DNA of 64,000 nucleotides, from contig JAGUCH010000006.1 in the NCBI GenBank assembly GCA_019096065.1, positions 4,980,001 to 5,044,000 of the forward strand, given 5' to 3'. Below the pieces are notes generated by a model. That model saw only the letters and a program-made list of their open reading frames with translations, did no database searches and had not been told where the DNA came from. The stretch's first letter is position 1; each line of letters starts with the position of its first letter. This stretch comes from Paracyclopina nana. Taxonomy: Eukaryota > Arthropoda > Copepoda > Cyclopoida > Cyclopettidae. Made by a program: the position numbers and the translations under genes. Shown piece by piece: positions 34,601-47,032 of this stretch.

Positions 34601-37166
34601 TTTCGGAGAAAAACCAGAGTGCATTCGAACCAAAATTCAGTCATTGCTAAGCCAGAAAAAAGATTGCTTTTAATCCTTATCAAATATGCATTAGTTTAGG
34701 TTTAGGATTTTATAAGAAAGATTTTAAGCTGACAAGTATGTTTTATTTTTGGATTTTTGGATACAGCAGTAGTTGAGTCACTTTTGAGGGTTGGAGTAGC
34801 CACTGTGCTTCTATCTTCCACCAGAGCTCCTTTAGAACCTCTTCTTCCTTTTAAGAGGCTCTTCAAACTTCAAAAACTTTCGTCATCCTTCTACGAGTGC
34901 TGCTATGGTAGTAGCTTGGCCGCGAAGTCATAATTCCGCGACTGCACAAATGAAGTTTTCTGCTGGTGCGTTCTTCTTCTTGCCTCAGCATGAATTGAGG
35001 CTGAAAAGTGGTAATTTCACGACGACGACAAAATTAATGAGGGTCCAGAAAGCAATGAAGAGGAAATGGGGGCCCATTAAATTCCTCATTTAACCCAAAT
35101 AGGTTTCGTGAGCGAAATTGCATTTTTCCGTGACATTTTCGAATAAATTGTCACCTTGGCGGCTTAAAACACACACATTATCGTCTGCTTAGACCAGCTC
35201 TCATATTTACTATATTCTGCTGGGGGAGAACATCGGACAAATATTATAGAGGCAAACATTTGCCCTTTCACCATTTAGGAAATGGATCACGTCCCACTGT
35301 CTATACTGGCTGTTAGGATATAAGTATGCCTCTGAGGTCAAGATGCCTTGCATCGATCATAAATCATGTTTCTGAACTGTAGTATCATAATGCAGGTACA
35401 GCGATAATTGGGCCTACTTCCATTCCTTTCAATGTTATGCATGTTATGGTGTTTTTTCCAATCAATTTCTGCTATAGTTGACTCCCGATGAGCTATTACT
35501 CTACTGCAATGTACATACATATAAATAGGTTGAAATGGAACAGATCTTTCGAAAATTGAGTGACTGAGCTGAGGTCCGTTCTCATTTCAGGAGGTGCTAA
35601 AGTGCGCACGAAAGCAAGAGCAGCGCAGGTTTGCATCCTTCTTCTCCGGATTCCCAAACATGATGAACCGAAGCCACAATGGTGGCACTTCCATACCCAT
35701 GACCTCTCCTCCCCAGCCTCCAATGACCTCAGCTCACTCAGCAGGTGTCAACCTGAATGTTAACAACTTGATGGGGAACAACTTGCATGCAGCGGCTCGC
35801 AGCCAGGGAATGAACCACATCGAGGCCGCGGAGATCACAAACCTCATCGAGGACGCGGGTCACACCACATACTTCATGAACAGGGATGGGTGCATGGAGA
35901 CAACCACTGCACCTGTGGATGCCTTGCCAGCAGCAATGTTGATGGGTGGTGGTTTACCTCCACCCCCACCCCCACCTCTCGGAGCAGTTCCGGGAGCTCC
36001 CAATGTGATAAATCCTCAAGGCATCAAAAGCCTCGTTCATGATGTGCAGCTCAAGCGACAGAAGGAGATTCGTGATTTGATGAAAAAGAAACGCGAAAAA
36101 GCTGTTTTGGTCGACCGGATCTCACGTTGGCTCTTCCCCACCAGCTTCATCTTGCTCAACATTGTCTACTGGGCGCTCTTTGGTGACCATGACTTGTGGT
36201 AGACTGCAACATGCCTCGCTCTTCTTCTTTCCATTGACTGTTTGAACGGTTTTATAATGGGTCACACTATTTTGACAAATTGCATGAGATCCACTCCATT
36301 GTAAAATCCTTACGAATAATATCACGTACACGCTGTATTTGATTGCTGCATTATTGGCTTGGAAGTACCTTAATTACAAGGAATAAAATGCTGATCTGTG
36401 TTAAATAAGAAATTGAGTAGCTTTTATGTACCCTTGGTTAGCTTAGCTCAGGGACTTAATCTGTGGACGTTCAAAATGCCACTTTGTAGCATGACAAGCC
36501 TCAGCTCTTGATCCTCTCTCATTTCAGGAAGTGATAAAGTATGCGAGAAAGCAAGAGCAGCGCAGGTTTGGATCCCTGTTCTCGGGATTATCGAGCATGA
36601 GGAACCGGAGCCACAATGGTGGCAACTCCATACCCATGACTACAAAATACCAGCAACAGCATCCATCGACTCCAGGAAACGCTGCCAACTCCGCTGGCAT
36701 CAACCTCAACGTGAACAATTTGATCACGAACAACACCTGCATACACACTCAAAACCAAGCAGTCAATCACATTGCAGCCAGCGAGATCTCACACTTGATC
36801 GAGGATGGTGCCTCCACCACGACATATTTCATGAACAAGGATAGCTGCTTAGAGACAACCACCACAGGATTACCTGACAATGCCTCATCCATGCTGCTGG
36901 GAGCTGGCCTACCTGCTGCCCCGCCCCCGCCACCTGGAGCAGTTCCGGGAGCTCCAAATGTGATCAACCCTCCCAGTATAAAGAGCCTCGTTCAAGATGT
37001 GCAGCTCAAGCAGCAGAAAGAGATTCGGGAAGTGATGAAGAAGAAGAGAGAGAAAGCCATGTTGGTCGACAGGATTTCACGTTGGCTTTTCCCCACCAGC
37101 TTCATCTTGCTCAACATTGTCTACTGGGCGCTCTTTGGAGACCACGAATTATGGGAATTGAATTGA
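28662..37166 (+). CDS. pHCl-type Cys-loop chloride channel subunit, first exon missing
   Basis: Subunit of a pentameric ligand- or pH-gated anion channel of the plasma membrane. Exons: 28662-28804, 30516-30583, 32905-33131, 33371-33453, 33513-33647 and 33851-34269, then either 35591-36202 or 36528-37166. All phases agree, giving about 561 or 570 residues without the first exon. The extracellular part has a Gln-rich start after a hydrophobic LLSCVLG (probable signal-peptide end), then WRPDSFFKNAKSVTF and the Cys-loop C-PMHFKNYPHDTQT-C with 13 residues between cysteines. A second Cys pair follows (DDC...FTC). Exon 33851-34269 carries M1, M2 with the PAR motif that marks anion selectivity, and M3. 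The sequence resembles the arthropod pHCl/SecCl group more than GluCl or GABA receptors. Subgroup assignment rests on remembered motifs only. The introns contain no further gene that I can support. Confidence 0.87.
35591..36202 (+). CDS. Alternative terminal exon A of the channel gene
   Basis: A phase-0 exon after acceptor CTCATTTCAG, encoding 203 residues and a TAG stop. It begins EVLKCARKQEQRRF and contains a Met/Pro/Asn-rich M3-M4 loop with a run of seven prolines, a basic amphipathic helix (KKKREKAVLVDRISRW) and the M4 segment, ending GDHDLW. A poly(A) signal follows at 36382, so this exon can end a transcript by itself. Confidence 0.85.
   Translation, partial: EVLKCARKQEQRRFASFFSGFPNMMNRSHNGGTSIPMTSPPQPPMTSAHSAGVNLNVNNLMGNNLHAAARSQGMNHIEAAEITNLIEDAGHTTYFMNRDGCMETTTAPVDALPAAMLMGGGLPPPPPPPLGAVPGAPNVINPQGIKSLVHDVQLKRQKEIRDLMKKKREKAVLVDRISRWLFPTSFILLNIVYWALFGDHDLW
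36382..36387 (+). other. Poly(A) signal AATAAA for exon A
   Basis: Canonical hexamer 180 bp after the stop codon of exon A and 140 bp before exon B. Its place between the two exons supports their use as alternative 3' ends. Confidence 0.55.
36528..37166 (+). CDS. Alternative terminal exon B of the channel gene
   Basis: A tandem paralogue of exon A, also phase 0, with the same acceptor sequence, encoding 212 residues and a stop. It is roughly two-thirds identical to exon A by eye: nearly invariant at the start (ARKQEQRRF) and from GAVPGAPNVINP through M4. The middle of the loop differs (KYQQQHPSTPGN, TTTYFMNKDSCLE). It ends GDHELWELN. Both exons look under coding constraint, so neither is a dead copy. 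Confidence 0.85.
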   Translation, partial: EVIKYARKQEQRRFGSLFSGLSSMRNRSHNGGNSIPMTTKYQQQHPSTPGNAANSAGINLNVNNLITNNTCIHTQNQAVNHIAASEISHLIEDGASTTTYFMNKDSCLETTTTGLPDNASSMLLGAGLPAAPPPPPGAVPGAPNVINPPSIKSLVQDVQLKQQKEIREVMKKKREKAMLVDRISRWLFPTSFILLNIVYWALFGDHELWELN

Positions 37167-37253
37167 CTCTAATTTGCTTTTTGTGAATGGGACACAATGT
37201 TATATCAACTATATATACACTGCATGGTTTCGATCAAAATTTCTGAAAAAAAT

Positions 37254-37259
37254 AATAAA
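37254..37259 (+). other. Poly(A) signal AATAAA for exon B
   Basis: Canonical hexamer 88 bp after the stop codon of exon B, upstream of the convergent integrin gene. Confidence 0.5.
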
Positions 37260-37858
37260 CCAGGTCTCAATGCACACAACCATCTATGCCTTTTTTACAG
37301 AGAACAAAAAGCAGCCGTCCGCGGCTGTTGATAAACTCAGGCGCTTACAGGGAACAGCAGAGCAAAAAGTTTGACGCGTACATTATCTACGATCAAGCTT
37401 GGCACATGTTGATTAAGAATTCCATGTAGGACCAAAACTGCTTCTCTTCTTGAATGAAGCCAGATTTACTTCAGCTTATTTAATTTAAAATGTTTTACAA
37501 CTTAATGGCCATAAAAGTACTTTTAAAACACTGAGTATAGAAAATGCCCCAGCAGCTTACTGCAAGCAATCTAATAGCTGATACATTTTGGCAAGCTTTC
37601 TTGGCAGAACTAACGGAGCCTTTTTTATCCTTGAATGATCGATTTCAGCCAAAGTCAATCTTAGCTGACAATTGATGGGTCTGACAATACAAAAAAACCA
37701 ATCAACTTGTGCATCGAGCGTTTTCTGTAAATGATTTTAGCAAGATCAATATTAATTTCATAAAGTGAGATCAAGCGTATTTGTGTATTTCCTCAATGCG
37801 TGCGTAACGCTTCCTAAAAAAACAACGAACTCAATTATGGCTGAATGTAGAAATGTAA

Positions 37859-40800
37859 TCACGAGATGTATTCATCCCCTCTTGCGGCTCTTGACCTAGC
37901 ACCATTGGTAGAGGTTGCCGAGGTCACCTTTGCTGAGATCATCACGTCCTCGGGGACTCGATTGCGCCTGAAAAAGCCCAACTTGTACAAGGTGGCCGCT
38001 ATCAGCGAGACAACTACGAGGCCGGCCAACACCGACACCACTATGATCCACGTGGGCACAGTGTCCAGCCCCACCCCATCACCAATGAGGCTGGCATCAG
38101 GAAAGGCCAGCAGTGTGGCCACAGTGAAGTCATCCGCCAGGTTCTCCTGGTGGATGTCAAGCTCTTCAGGTATCTCGAGGTGAGCCTTGGCATGAATGGC
38201 TATGGTGGAGGTCGCAGAACCGAACTCTTCAACCAGAGTGGAATTCCAGACCCTCGACCTCAGACGGATCACCGCGCTCTCATTGGCTTTGAGGCCGCCA
38301 TGGATGCGACACGTGAAAATATGGCACTGGACGACGTTATCGTCTGCACAGTCTAGCACAACGTCTGCTACGGCCTTGGCAGCCTTCATGGCATCGGCAG
38401 CCACTTCTGTCCAATCACGGTTGATCACATTATCACTCGAAGAAGAAGAGGACTCTGACACCTTTCGTTTTTTCCTTTTGGAAATCACCAACTTGTCTCT
38501 TAGGTAAGGCTTGGGTGGCCTTCTATTTGTGTAAAGTGGCGGCCTGCGAACCGCATCGCGGAGGCCGAGAGCGTTCACGCTGCGAGGATTGACAAAACAC
38601 TCTCCAATTCCCGGAGGCGTGACCTCCGGAGCCTCAGTTAAGTAGAGAAGCCATTTAATTTGCGGATTGTCTTTGGAGGCCGAAAACACTCGGTGAGGCC
38701 ACTCGATGAGTACGTTGAAGTCGTCCACGTGCCAAGGCCCATCGTTTGTCACTTGGAAGGTGTGGGTCAGCTTGGAACCAATGTCGGACATGATTCGCAT
38801 TGAGGACTCGGATCGCACAAGCCCGCCGTACCAGATTTGATCTGGCTGCAGGAGCGACCTCATCGACATTTCGGCTCGTTTTATCACGCGGACCTGAAAT
38901 AATGAGCATTGGTTTCAGTGAAAAAAGAACACCTCGTCGGCGGGAGTTGGAAATTGTGCTAACTTTGCGAAAGTAGATTAATGATGTCGGGGCAATTTTT
39001 TGCCATCTCCGCGGAAATTACACTCTGGTCACTCTCGGCCTTTTACAGGGCATTACAGAAATGGGAAGAGGAGCTGCTCTCCAATGTAATTTTGCATCAA
39101 GCCAGAAATTCATGTAGTATGCATTGCAGTATTTTTCGTCTATGATCCCTGAAGGGACTAGAAAAATTTCCCCTGGGACATACTTACACGAAGCTTTGGA
39201 AATTTAGATCTTTTTTTTTGCTAGCAGTAGCCCAAATGCCTGGATTAGCTACGGAGGTCAAAATTGTCTGCTAGCAACAATTTACCCAACAGTTCTTTTG
39301 CAGAAAGTTTAAGCGACCGTTGAGAAACCATGACTCGAGATTGTGGAGTTTTCGAGACTTAACAAATAGGTCAGAAACCGAAATTGGCAAAAAATGACGA
39401 AGCGCTGGCTCGGCAAGCTTCAAAAGGCTCAAGCAATGTATAGAAATTTGATTCCGACATAGCTGTCAATTAATGTCAACTCGCTCAAAATAGTAAATTA
39501 GCAGCCTTCCTCTTCCGTAGCTTTCCAAAACACGTGGCACGTGCTTCTCAAGACGTTCAAGGAATCCTTATAAATGTGAAGTATTCATGTACGAAATTGC
39601 ATTTTGCAAAATTTGTGCTATTCCCCATGGGAGCAGCTTTCCCCTAATTAATTACCTGCAAATCCTGAGAGCGGTCTGAGAGCAAGCCAACATCCTCTGA
39701 GGACGTGTTGGTGACCACACTGAATTTGGCACCTTTTTGCATGAAAGGACTAGACTGGTTTGGCACCACTCGAAACAAGAGAACATCTGTGCGATTGCTG
39801 GCATAGGGATTGCCCAATTTGCATCGCACTCCGAGGCCATGGCCCTTGAAATCGCAATGTATATCAGAGACATCATCTGAGCGGCCGACATATACGAAAT
39901 TCGGGTCAATATGTAGCATTAAATCTGCAGAGTAAGCCGGCTCTCCTTGATTGGAAATGGTTACTGTCAGGTTGATTTCTTGACGGTTTTGCACTTCAAG
40001 CAGACTCTTTTCCGAGTCAAAACCAGGGCCAATATCTAAGCTTGCCCTCAACTTGGAATGGCACAGTTCGTCATCACCACAGGACTCGTGGAACTTGATT
40101 TTGAGAAGTTTCAGAGACTCGGCTCTGTTCAAAACAGGGAAGTAGTTGATATTGCTAACAGAGGATGATTCTCTATGTTGTCGTGGCTCATCCTGGTCCA
40201 GTTTAAGCTTTAGTTCGAATAAAACCGGGGTGCGAAGGTCCACTGTGCCCTCTTTGAGATAGGCAGTTTCGTGGAAGCAGCCTACAAGAAAATGCATAAA
40301 ATCGCTGATCAAAATGCTTACCATAAAAACATCAGCAATCTTTTTTTCTGCAAAACACTTCATAAATTCGTACATTGCCAAGCATTGTAGTACCTGTAAG
40401 TTTTCCTTTTTCGACAAGAACAGTTTTCTCGCTGACATGCGTGGCATTGCTACGTGCATCTCCGAATCTGATTCTGGACACTCTACGCCCTCCTGGGAAT
40501 ATTTCGGCACTCAACGTGTATCTCAGATGGATGGAGGCAATATTGTGGGGGAAATTCTTGATCAGAAAGCAAGACTCGATTGCGAAGCAGAACTCGGACG
40601 AGTAGACGTCTGCCTGGCAACCATTCAGCGAGGGATCAATGGATTTCACGCGTCTATCCTTGAACCACGTGACAATATCGATCACCGGCCTTGACCTCAC
40701 GACAAAGGCCGCGTCCGACGCGAAAGCACCGACCACGATGTCGCTGTGGTTGTTCATGTCCAGGTCGTATCCGCCGCCGAGGCTGTACCCGAAAGTCTTG

Positions 40801-43800
40801 ATGTTGGCCACGGGCAAGTCCTTCGCAGCGATGACTTGGCTCGGAATCAACGAGTCAAAATTCCGGGCTCCGTTAAACACGTAAACGCGCCCTGAGCCCT
40901 CATACGGGGCACCGACCACGAGGTCGCTGTAGCCGTCGTTGTCGAGGTCTCCGGCGTTGGCCATGGCGAACCCGAACCGGCCCTCGATTTCCTGGCCCTC
41001 GATTTTGAACCTGGGCGTTAGCTGTGGGTTGTTGGTGACGCCATCGGGTCCGTTCATGTAGATGTAGATGGCGCCGGTGGCCTCATAGAACGGGGCCCCA
41101 ACCACGAGGTCGGTGTACCCATCACCGTTCAAGTCCACAGCTGCGAGGCTGTAGCCAAAGCTGCGAAACGAAAAAATAGCGATTCAAGTCATTTAACGCG
41201 AGTTGATTTGGCGGACTTTTCATAACTTGCTATGATTTCAGATTTGTTTACATTTCAAGTTTCAACCCGAACGGTTTCGCGAGATGTCAGCTGTTTGTTT
41301 ATAGCCGCACTTCCAGAATCCAGATAAATTCAGAACTCGGAATCCACTCACCTCGATGCAAATTTCTCGCCTTTGAGGCTTTGATCCACCCTCATCTTTT
41401 GATATTTGCATTTGAAGAAAACGAAGACTACGCCAACGCCTAGAGATCGTGGAGCTCCGACGGCGTAGGAGAGCCGATGACCGCACGTGCGGGTCGACGG
41501 CACGAAGTTGCCCGAGGCCAGGGACATGCCCAAATAGGCATATTTCTCCACGGGGGCCTCGCCCTGACCCACCGGGATGTAATAGTGAGTTTTGTCCCGG
41601 AAGAGGTAGTCGTCCTCCACGGAGAAGGCGAACGCGGTGCCCCGCCAAGTGTACGGGCCCGGGGCTCCAATCAGGGCGGAGTTGTCCTCCGTGATCAATG
41701 CCGAAATGCCGGCTTGGCAAAACCCCCATTCCTCGTGAGCCCTGAGCAAAATAAGGCCGTTTTAAAAGACGTAGAGGTTGCGAGAGCATGCCGCCGTTAT
41801 TTCCGCCGGAACTTGAGGTAAGCCTGGTTTTCTTTTTATGATGCGCATTCTTTAGGCAAATTACAATTTAGAGGGAGAAAAGCAGGGAAAATTGAGTAGC
41901 AGCTAAAGGAAACTCCATGCAGTTTTTTGGGCTCTCCACACAATAAAAGCTGAGAGCGAGTTAATTTCAAATTCTTGACATTGCTGATGATGTTAAAAAG
42001 AAGCATGTCAAGTAGCGCAAAAAGTGCGAGATCCTTTTCATGATTTTTAATCGAGTTGGACAGCCGTTGATGGCCGCATCTTGTCCATTTTGTCATGATG
42101 CTCGTTGACAAAAACACTTTTAGCGGGTGCCCATGTATGGGATATTGCATGACTCGCGAGAGCCTTTTGATTACCTGTTTTTGGCCCTGCCCTCGCAAGG
42201 GTCCCACGTGGCCGAATGCTTCAGGTCTTGCGTCAACGTGAAACATTGTCCGTTGCCCCATCTTTTATCGGTCTCGTTTCTCACGTAGCGATGCGCGCAG
42301 ACGATGACTTGCTTGCCTGCAAACAGATATAATAAAATATATGCAGTGTAATCGCCTTCATTAGGGGATCCTTTCAGGGCTGACGCCCACGGGATTTTTG
42401 GAGGCAAATTTCAGCGTCGTTCGTGACATTGACTCTTGCATGATTCATGCGCGAGTAATACCGAGAATTAGCCAAAGCCAGTATATACTATATTGCGAGA
42501 AGATTAACTTGCGTGGGAGATAAATGTGTCGCACATGCTATAAAATCGTACCATAATTCGGACTTAAGCCCCTATTAAGGTGGATAAACAAGGCAAAAAT
42601 CGGGTCCATCCACGGTCGATCAGGGCAAATGCACTTTCCAAAGTGGCAGGTTGAATAGCAATAATGGGCACTACTGAAGGCTTTTTGCATAGTTGACTAT
42701 CTAAATCGCAATTCCTTTCGTTAATTATGCCGTGCGACCTGGATTCGCAGAAACGCTCGCAATCAGAAATTCAATTTCCTCCCTGAGGAAGTTGATCGAT
42801 CTTGATGCGCTTTTAACGAAGACAATGAATGGTAAAAAAATTTAGATGCGATCATCCAAATGAAAACCGTAACGAGTTAAAGCCACAGCTCAGCCTTTTT
42901 CCCGCATGACACTGCATTGATTGATATAAATGATAAAATGTCTTCGACATGGGCCACTAAAAAGTAAGTGGATAGAAAACATTTCCAAACAAGTCTATCT
43001 GATTGGCGGCAGTCAGTTTTTCCGCACATTCCAACTCTCGAACCATTGCAAAAAGCCTAGTACAAATTCTTCATCAAACACAGATATACCATATTTGATA
43101 TTTGAACACGTGCACGCAGCAGCTATAGCTGAGCAATATTTACTTTCCATCTAGTCTCAGCTTATCGTTGTTGTCTCGGTTTTTGGGGATCTCTTTGCTG
43201 GAGCAATTAAACCGGTGTAAATGCGCGTGCTTGCACTACAAAGCTGCTTAGTATGTAAAAATGCCAATGCTAGTGCTCTATGTAATGTGCACATTAGGTT
43301 AAGCCAGGCAGGGATTGAGCCCACGTGTTTGAGGCTGAATAATGTCGAGTGCTTTTTTCCACCCCTTCTCCATATAGCTGTGCTCAACAAATAAAATCTT
43401 GTTTTTACCATATGATTCTTATCAGCAGCGGACAAGTAGATTCTATGCAGCAGATAAGCCCAAATCTCATGAGAAAATTCGCACACATGTCAATTGCCAG
43501 TGAGAGAGGGTGAAATTCACAAAAGGGTGCTGACTCCCATTGTGAAGCTTCGTTTTTTTTCTCGAAATGCTTACCAGGTCCTTGCGAGCTGACCGTCACG
43601 CCGAGCCATTGACCGGCGGCCTCGGCTAAACTTCTGCTGTCTTTTGTGCTTGGAATATCCGTCACTCGTTCACAATCTCTGGTGGTGCTCGTGAAAGGGC
43701 ACTGGTACAGCACCCCTGTGGGGGCCTGGGGTGTCCCCCCAGAATCTGGGGAATAGGTGTCCAAAGGCGCTCCCACGAGCAAGGCTGAGTCGATTCGGTT

Positions 43801-43962
43801 GTCGTTGACGAGAATCTGGTGCGGGCTGACAGAGAGGCCAAAGTAGGAGCCTGGCGGGCCCAGTTTCACCAGGGCAATTTTGGGCTCGAGGTTGAAGGCC
43901 GTGTGAAAGGCCGCCCTGGTGCACAGGAGGCACACGAACAAGACTGCTCTGCTATTGCTCAT
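37859..43962 (-). CDS. Integrin alpha subunit (PS2/alpha-V-like), complete, 6 exons
   Basis: Cell-surface adhesion receptor chain that pairs with a beta integrin. Exons on the minus strand: 43962-43575, 42316-42175, 41741-41352, 41160-40394, 40281-39656 and 38893-37859. Phases join exactly, giving 3348 nt and 1115 residues, normal for the family. The start at 43962 is followed by a hydrophobic signal peptide (AVLFVCLLC). The beta-propeller carries EWGFCQAGISA and three cation-binding repeats (DLNGDGYTDLVVGAP, DLDNDGYSDLVVGAP and DLDMNNHSDIVVGAF). Thigh and calf domains follow, with a basic KRKKRK site near residue 912 that could be a furin cleavage site. One transmembrane helix lies near residues 1052-1075, then GFFRRNR and a tail of about 32 residues. 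I see no inserted I domain. The PS2/alpha-V assignment is tentative. The gene converges with the channel gene, about 690 bp apart. Confidence 0.9.
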
Positions 43963-45130
43963 GGCCTCATGATTTCCACCTTGGTGATGTTCTTGACACC
44001 TGACATGGGTCGGGACTGAGGCCAGGTGTGCGTGGCCGCCGCTGCTGGTGTGTGTGTGTACCTGTAAACGAGTTCCCTCACTTCACTTTCAAGTTGAGCC
44101 GGGCTTAGAGATCGCTGCAGTGGCGGCCGCATCCGCAGATATGTACTACGTGCACACTGGGGGCAGGAATTGAGAAAAAGCTCAAAAGAAGCTGATGAAG
44201 GGTACGATAATTTTGGTATGAGTAATTTTCCTTTTTTGATGACAGTTGTTGGATTTTTGGCATGTTTTGCTCCTTTGTGCAATCAGTCAGTCAGCAAGCC
44301 CATTTTCATTTTGTGGCCACAGCCAGCTGCCCTGGGTGGCATGGCCCAACCGCCCGACAGGCCGAGCTCACCTGCAGCACTTTTGAGCGCTCCCCATCGC
44401 ACATTTTCCCCCAGACAACCCGCGAGAGATACTCCATGCATCGCACCCCATCATCAAATCGCGGACATTTCATAAATCAGGGGCCTCTTTAAGTGGCTTT
44501 TTTGCCCTATTGAGAGCACCTGCTCTTTACGCTAATGGTTAGTAGTTTGATTGATTTAGAGAGAGGCTTTTTACAGGGGAACCTCCTGGTTGGTCCCAAC
44601 TTGTAAATAAAGTCAAGTGAGGATCAATTTTGGCAGCTTTTATTTTTCCCTATGCTTCTTAGTGAGAAGTGTTTCTATTTTTGAATGAATATTTGAATTA
44701 TAGTCAGTTGTGTGGCTGAGGACCAGCTTGAAAATGGGGGACTAAATAGGATATGATTGATGCTCGGTGGCTGCCATTCCAAAAGCAATTTTCCCACCTT
44801 TGGACACCTATAGCTCGTTTTTTGCTGATGCAGCCAGAGACTCAGTCAAGGTTTGTTTTGTGCCTGATTGATTAGCAGTAAAAAGTTAGTGGAGCAAATC
44901 AAGATTTTCAACGTTTTATCAAGGCTGAGACGATAGTTATCAGTCCACTCTTTTTCCAAGTGGCCTTTTTATTTCGGCCCTGTGTGCAAAATTGACATTT
45001 GAACCTATTTTATTTATAGCCTTCTGTCATGAAGCCAGATTGCCTTTGACTTGTTCTGAATATGAAATGGGCTACCATTTTACATGTGCACTGGCAAAAA
45101 AGTGTGATTGTTAAATTTCAAGTCTTCATG
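43963..45130. other. Region upstream of the integrin gene
   Basis: No gene seen. The 5' UTR and promoter of the integrin gene must lie in the first part, which is richer in GC (about 43963-44470). I see no convincing TATA box. Confidence 0.4.
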
Positions 45131-47030
45131 CCCAACCAAACAAACGATCCGTAGTTTATCCGTAGTAAACGGATCTGAAAATTAAAAATGTTAATTTTAA
45201 AAAAATATCCTCACATATTTATTCTCCATGGTATTTAGTATACACAAATGTAATTTTTACTTAAATATCATTTCAAACATAAGAGATATGAATTTTTTAA
45301 AAACTTGATTTTGCGTCATTTTGGCTCTTTGACAGACTCTTCTAATTTTTTAGGAAACCAATTTTTTTTAACTTATATCATGTTGCTAGGATCAAGCGAA
45401 GAAAAATAATTGATTTTTTTTTTTAATATTGTTAATTTTTTAAGTCAGTATTATTAAAGTATTAAATTAGGTTTTGACAGTTGTACTACTTATATACTAC
45501 TGTAAAATTTTTATCAGTAGTAGGAATAAATTTTATTTGCCATACATATATATATTAAATCAGTAGTTAATCCATTTACTACTTATTTTAAAATCTGGTT
45601 TTTATCGGTACTCACGTTCAAGTTAAGTAATAATTATTTGTGTATTATATCTGCATGAAATCAGTCTGAACCGGATTTACTGCAGCAGTAGTAATTCGGT
45701 AAAGTGCATCTTTTCACATGGCTGTCGCCACCAGTCTTATATCGGCAGTTAATACATTTTCTACTGCCACCTAACTCGGTAGTGCGCTTTTTCATCCTTG
45801 CTAAAAAATCTGTACTATATCTGCATGAAATCAGTCTCAAACGGATTTACTGCAGCAGTAGTAATTCGGTAAAGTGCAACTTTTCACATGGCTGTCGCCA
45901 CCAGTCTTATATCGGCAGTTAATACATGATCTACTGCCACCTAACTCAGTAGTGCGCTATTTCATCCTTGCTAAAAAATCTGTTCTGAATCAGTTTGAAA
46001 TCAGTCTGAACCGGATTTACTTGGTCAGTTGTAAATCAGTATTTTATCTGTTTTCATGAATTAAATTTAGTAAACTATTCAGAGATGGCGCTGCTTACAT
46101 ATCATTATATTGTGAAAATTGTCTTGTAAATAACTTTTGATGAGTTATAGATTTTGAAAAAAAGTATTAATAGCTTTTAGCTATAAGTCTCTAAATATGC
46201 TATTGAAAATAGCATTCATGCTTATTTTTGAATAAATAAGTAAAACTTCATAAATAATCAAATGTATTGTAGGAAAGAAGGTATTGCCTTAAGTGCTTAT
46301 TATTCACATGACCACATGTATGATCACCAATCATCTAGTCTGATGAGTGGAACAAGTTCTCTGAAGTAGAGAATTGAGTCATCAAATCTAAGGCATGTAA
46401 AGTTTCTAGTTTCACCGTCAATCAGACGGGTAGATATTCAGTAGTTTTGTGGCAGAAATAGGGATTTGGATACAGATATCCTGCTGTAGGCGGGTGTGGT
46501 GGAAATCAGCAGTTTCAATGTCAATCGCCGATAAAGGACGGGTAGATATTCAGTAGTTTGGTGGCAGAAGTAGGGAAATGGATACAGATATCCTGCTGTA
46601 GAGTTGGGTGTGGTGGAAATCAGCAGTTTCACCGTACACTACAAATAAAAAACAGTTTTACTACTGATAAAATACAGGCTTGCATTCACAAAAATTAGAA
46701 AAAAATCCAGGTTTTAATAAGTAGAAATCAAGTCTTTGACAGATTAACTACTGAATAAAATTTTATATTCAAAACTTAAATCATTGTTAACTTGCAAATG
46801 AAACATTTTTTGAAAAAATTAACTACATATTTGGCATTGCTAGAGTGCCATGAAGCCAATAATAATGATTAGAAATCTGTAACATTAATTTTACAAATCA
46901 GTATTTTGAAAAGCTTATATTTTATGATATCGTTACAAATTAATCAGTAGTAAACCGGGAAAATACGGATGATAATACTGGTAGTAAATTTGTATTAAAT
47001 CAGTAGTTTTTTTGTTTTTGTTTGGTTGGG
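45131..47030. mobile_element. 1.9-kb non-autonomous element with CCCAACCA ends
   Basis: Starts CCCAACCAAACAAA and ends with its inverse TTTGTTTGGTTGGG, flanked by TG on both sides (45129-45130 and 47031-47032). The interior is very AT-rich and has no coding capacity. It holds a 170-bp tandem repeat (45651 to about 46020; markers at 45661, 45831 and 46001) and a 112-bp repeat (46428 and 46540). CAGTAGT/ACTACTG words recur in both halves in opposite orientation. Superfamily is unclear. Confidence 0.65.
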
Positions 47031-47032
47031 TG

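Noticed and set aside
41262-41821. Long overlapping frames on both strands over the integrin propeller
   Set aside because: GC-rich shadows of integrin exon 41741-41352, which joins in phase with its neighbours.
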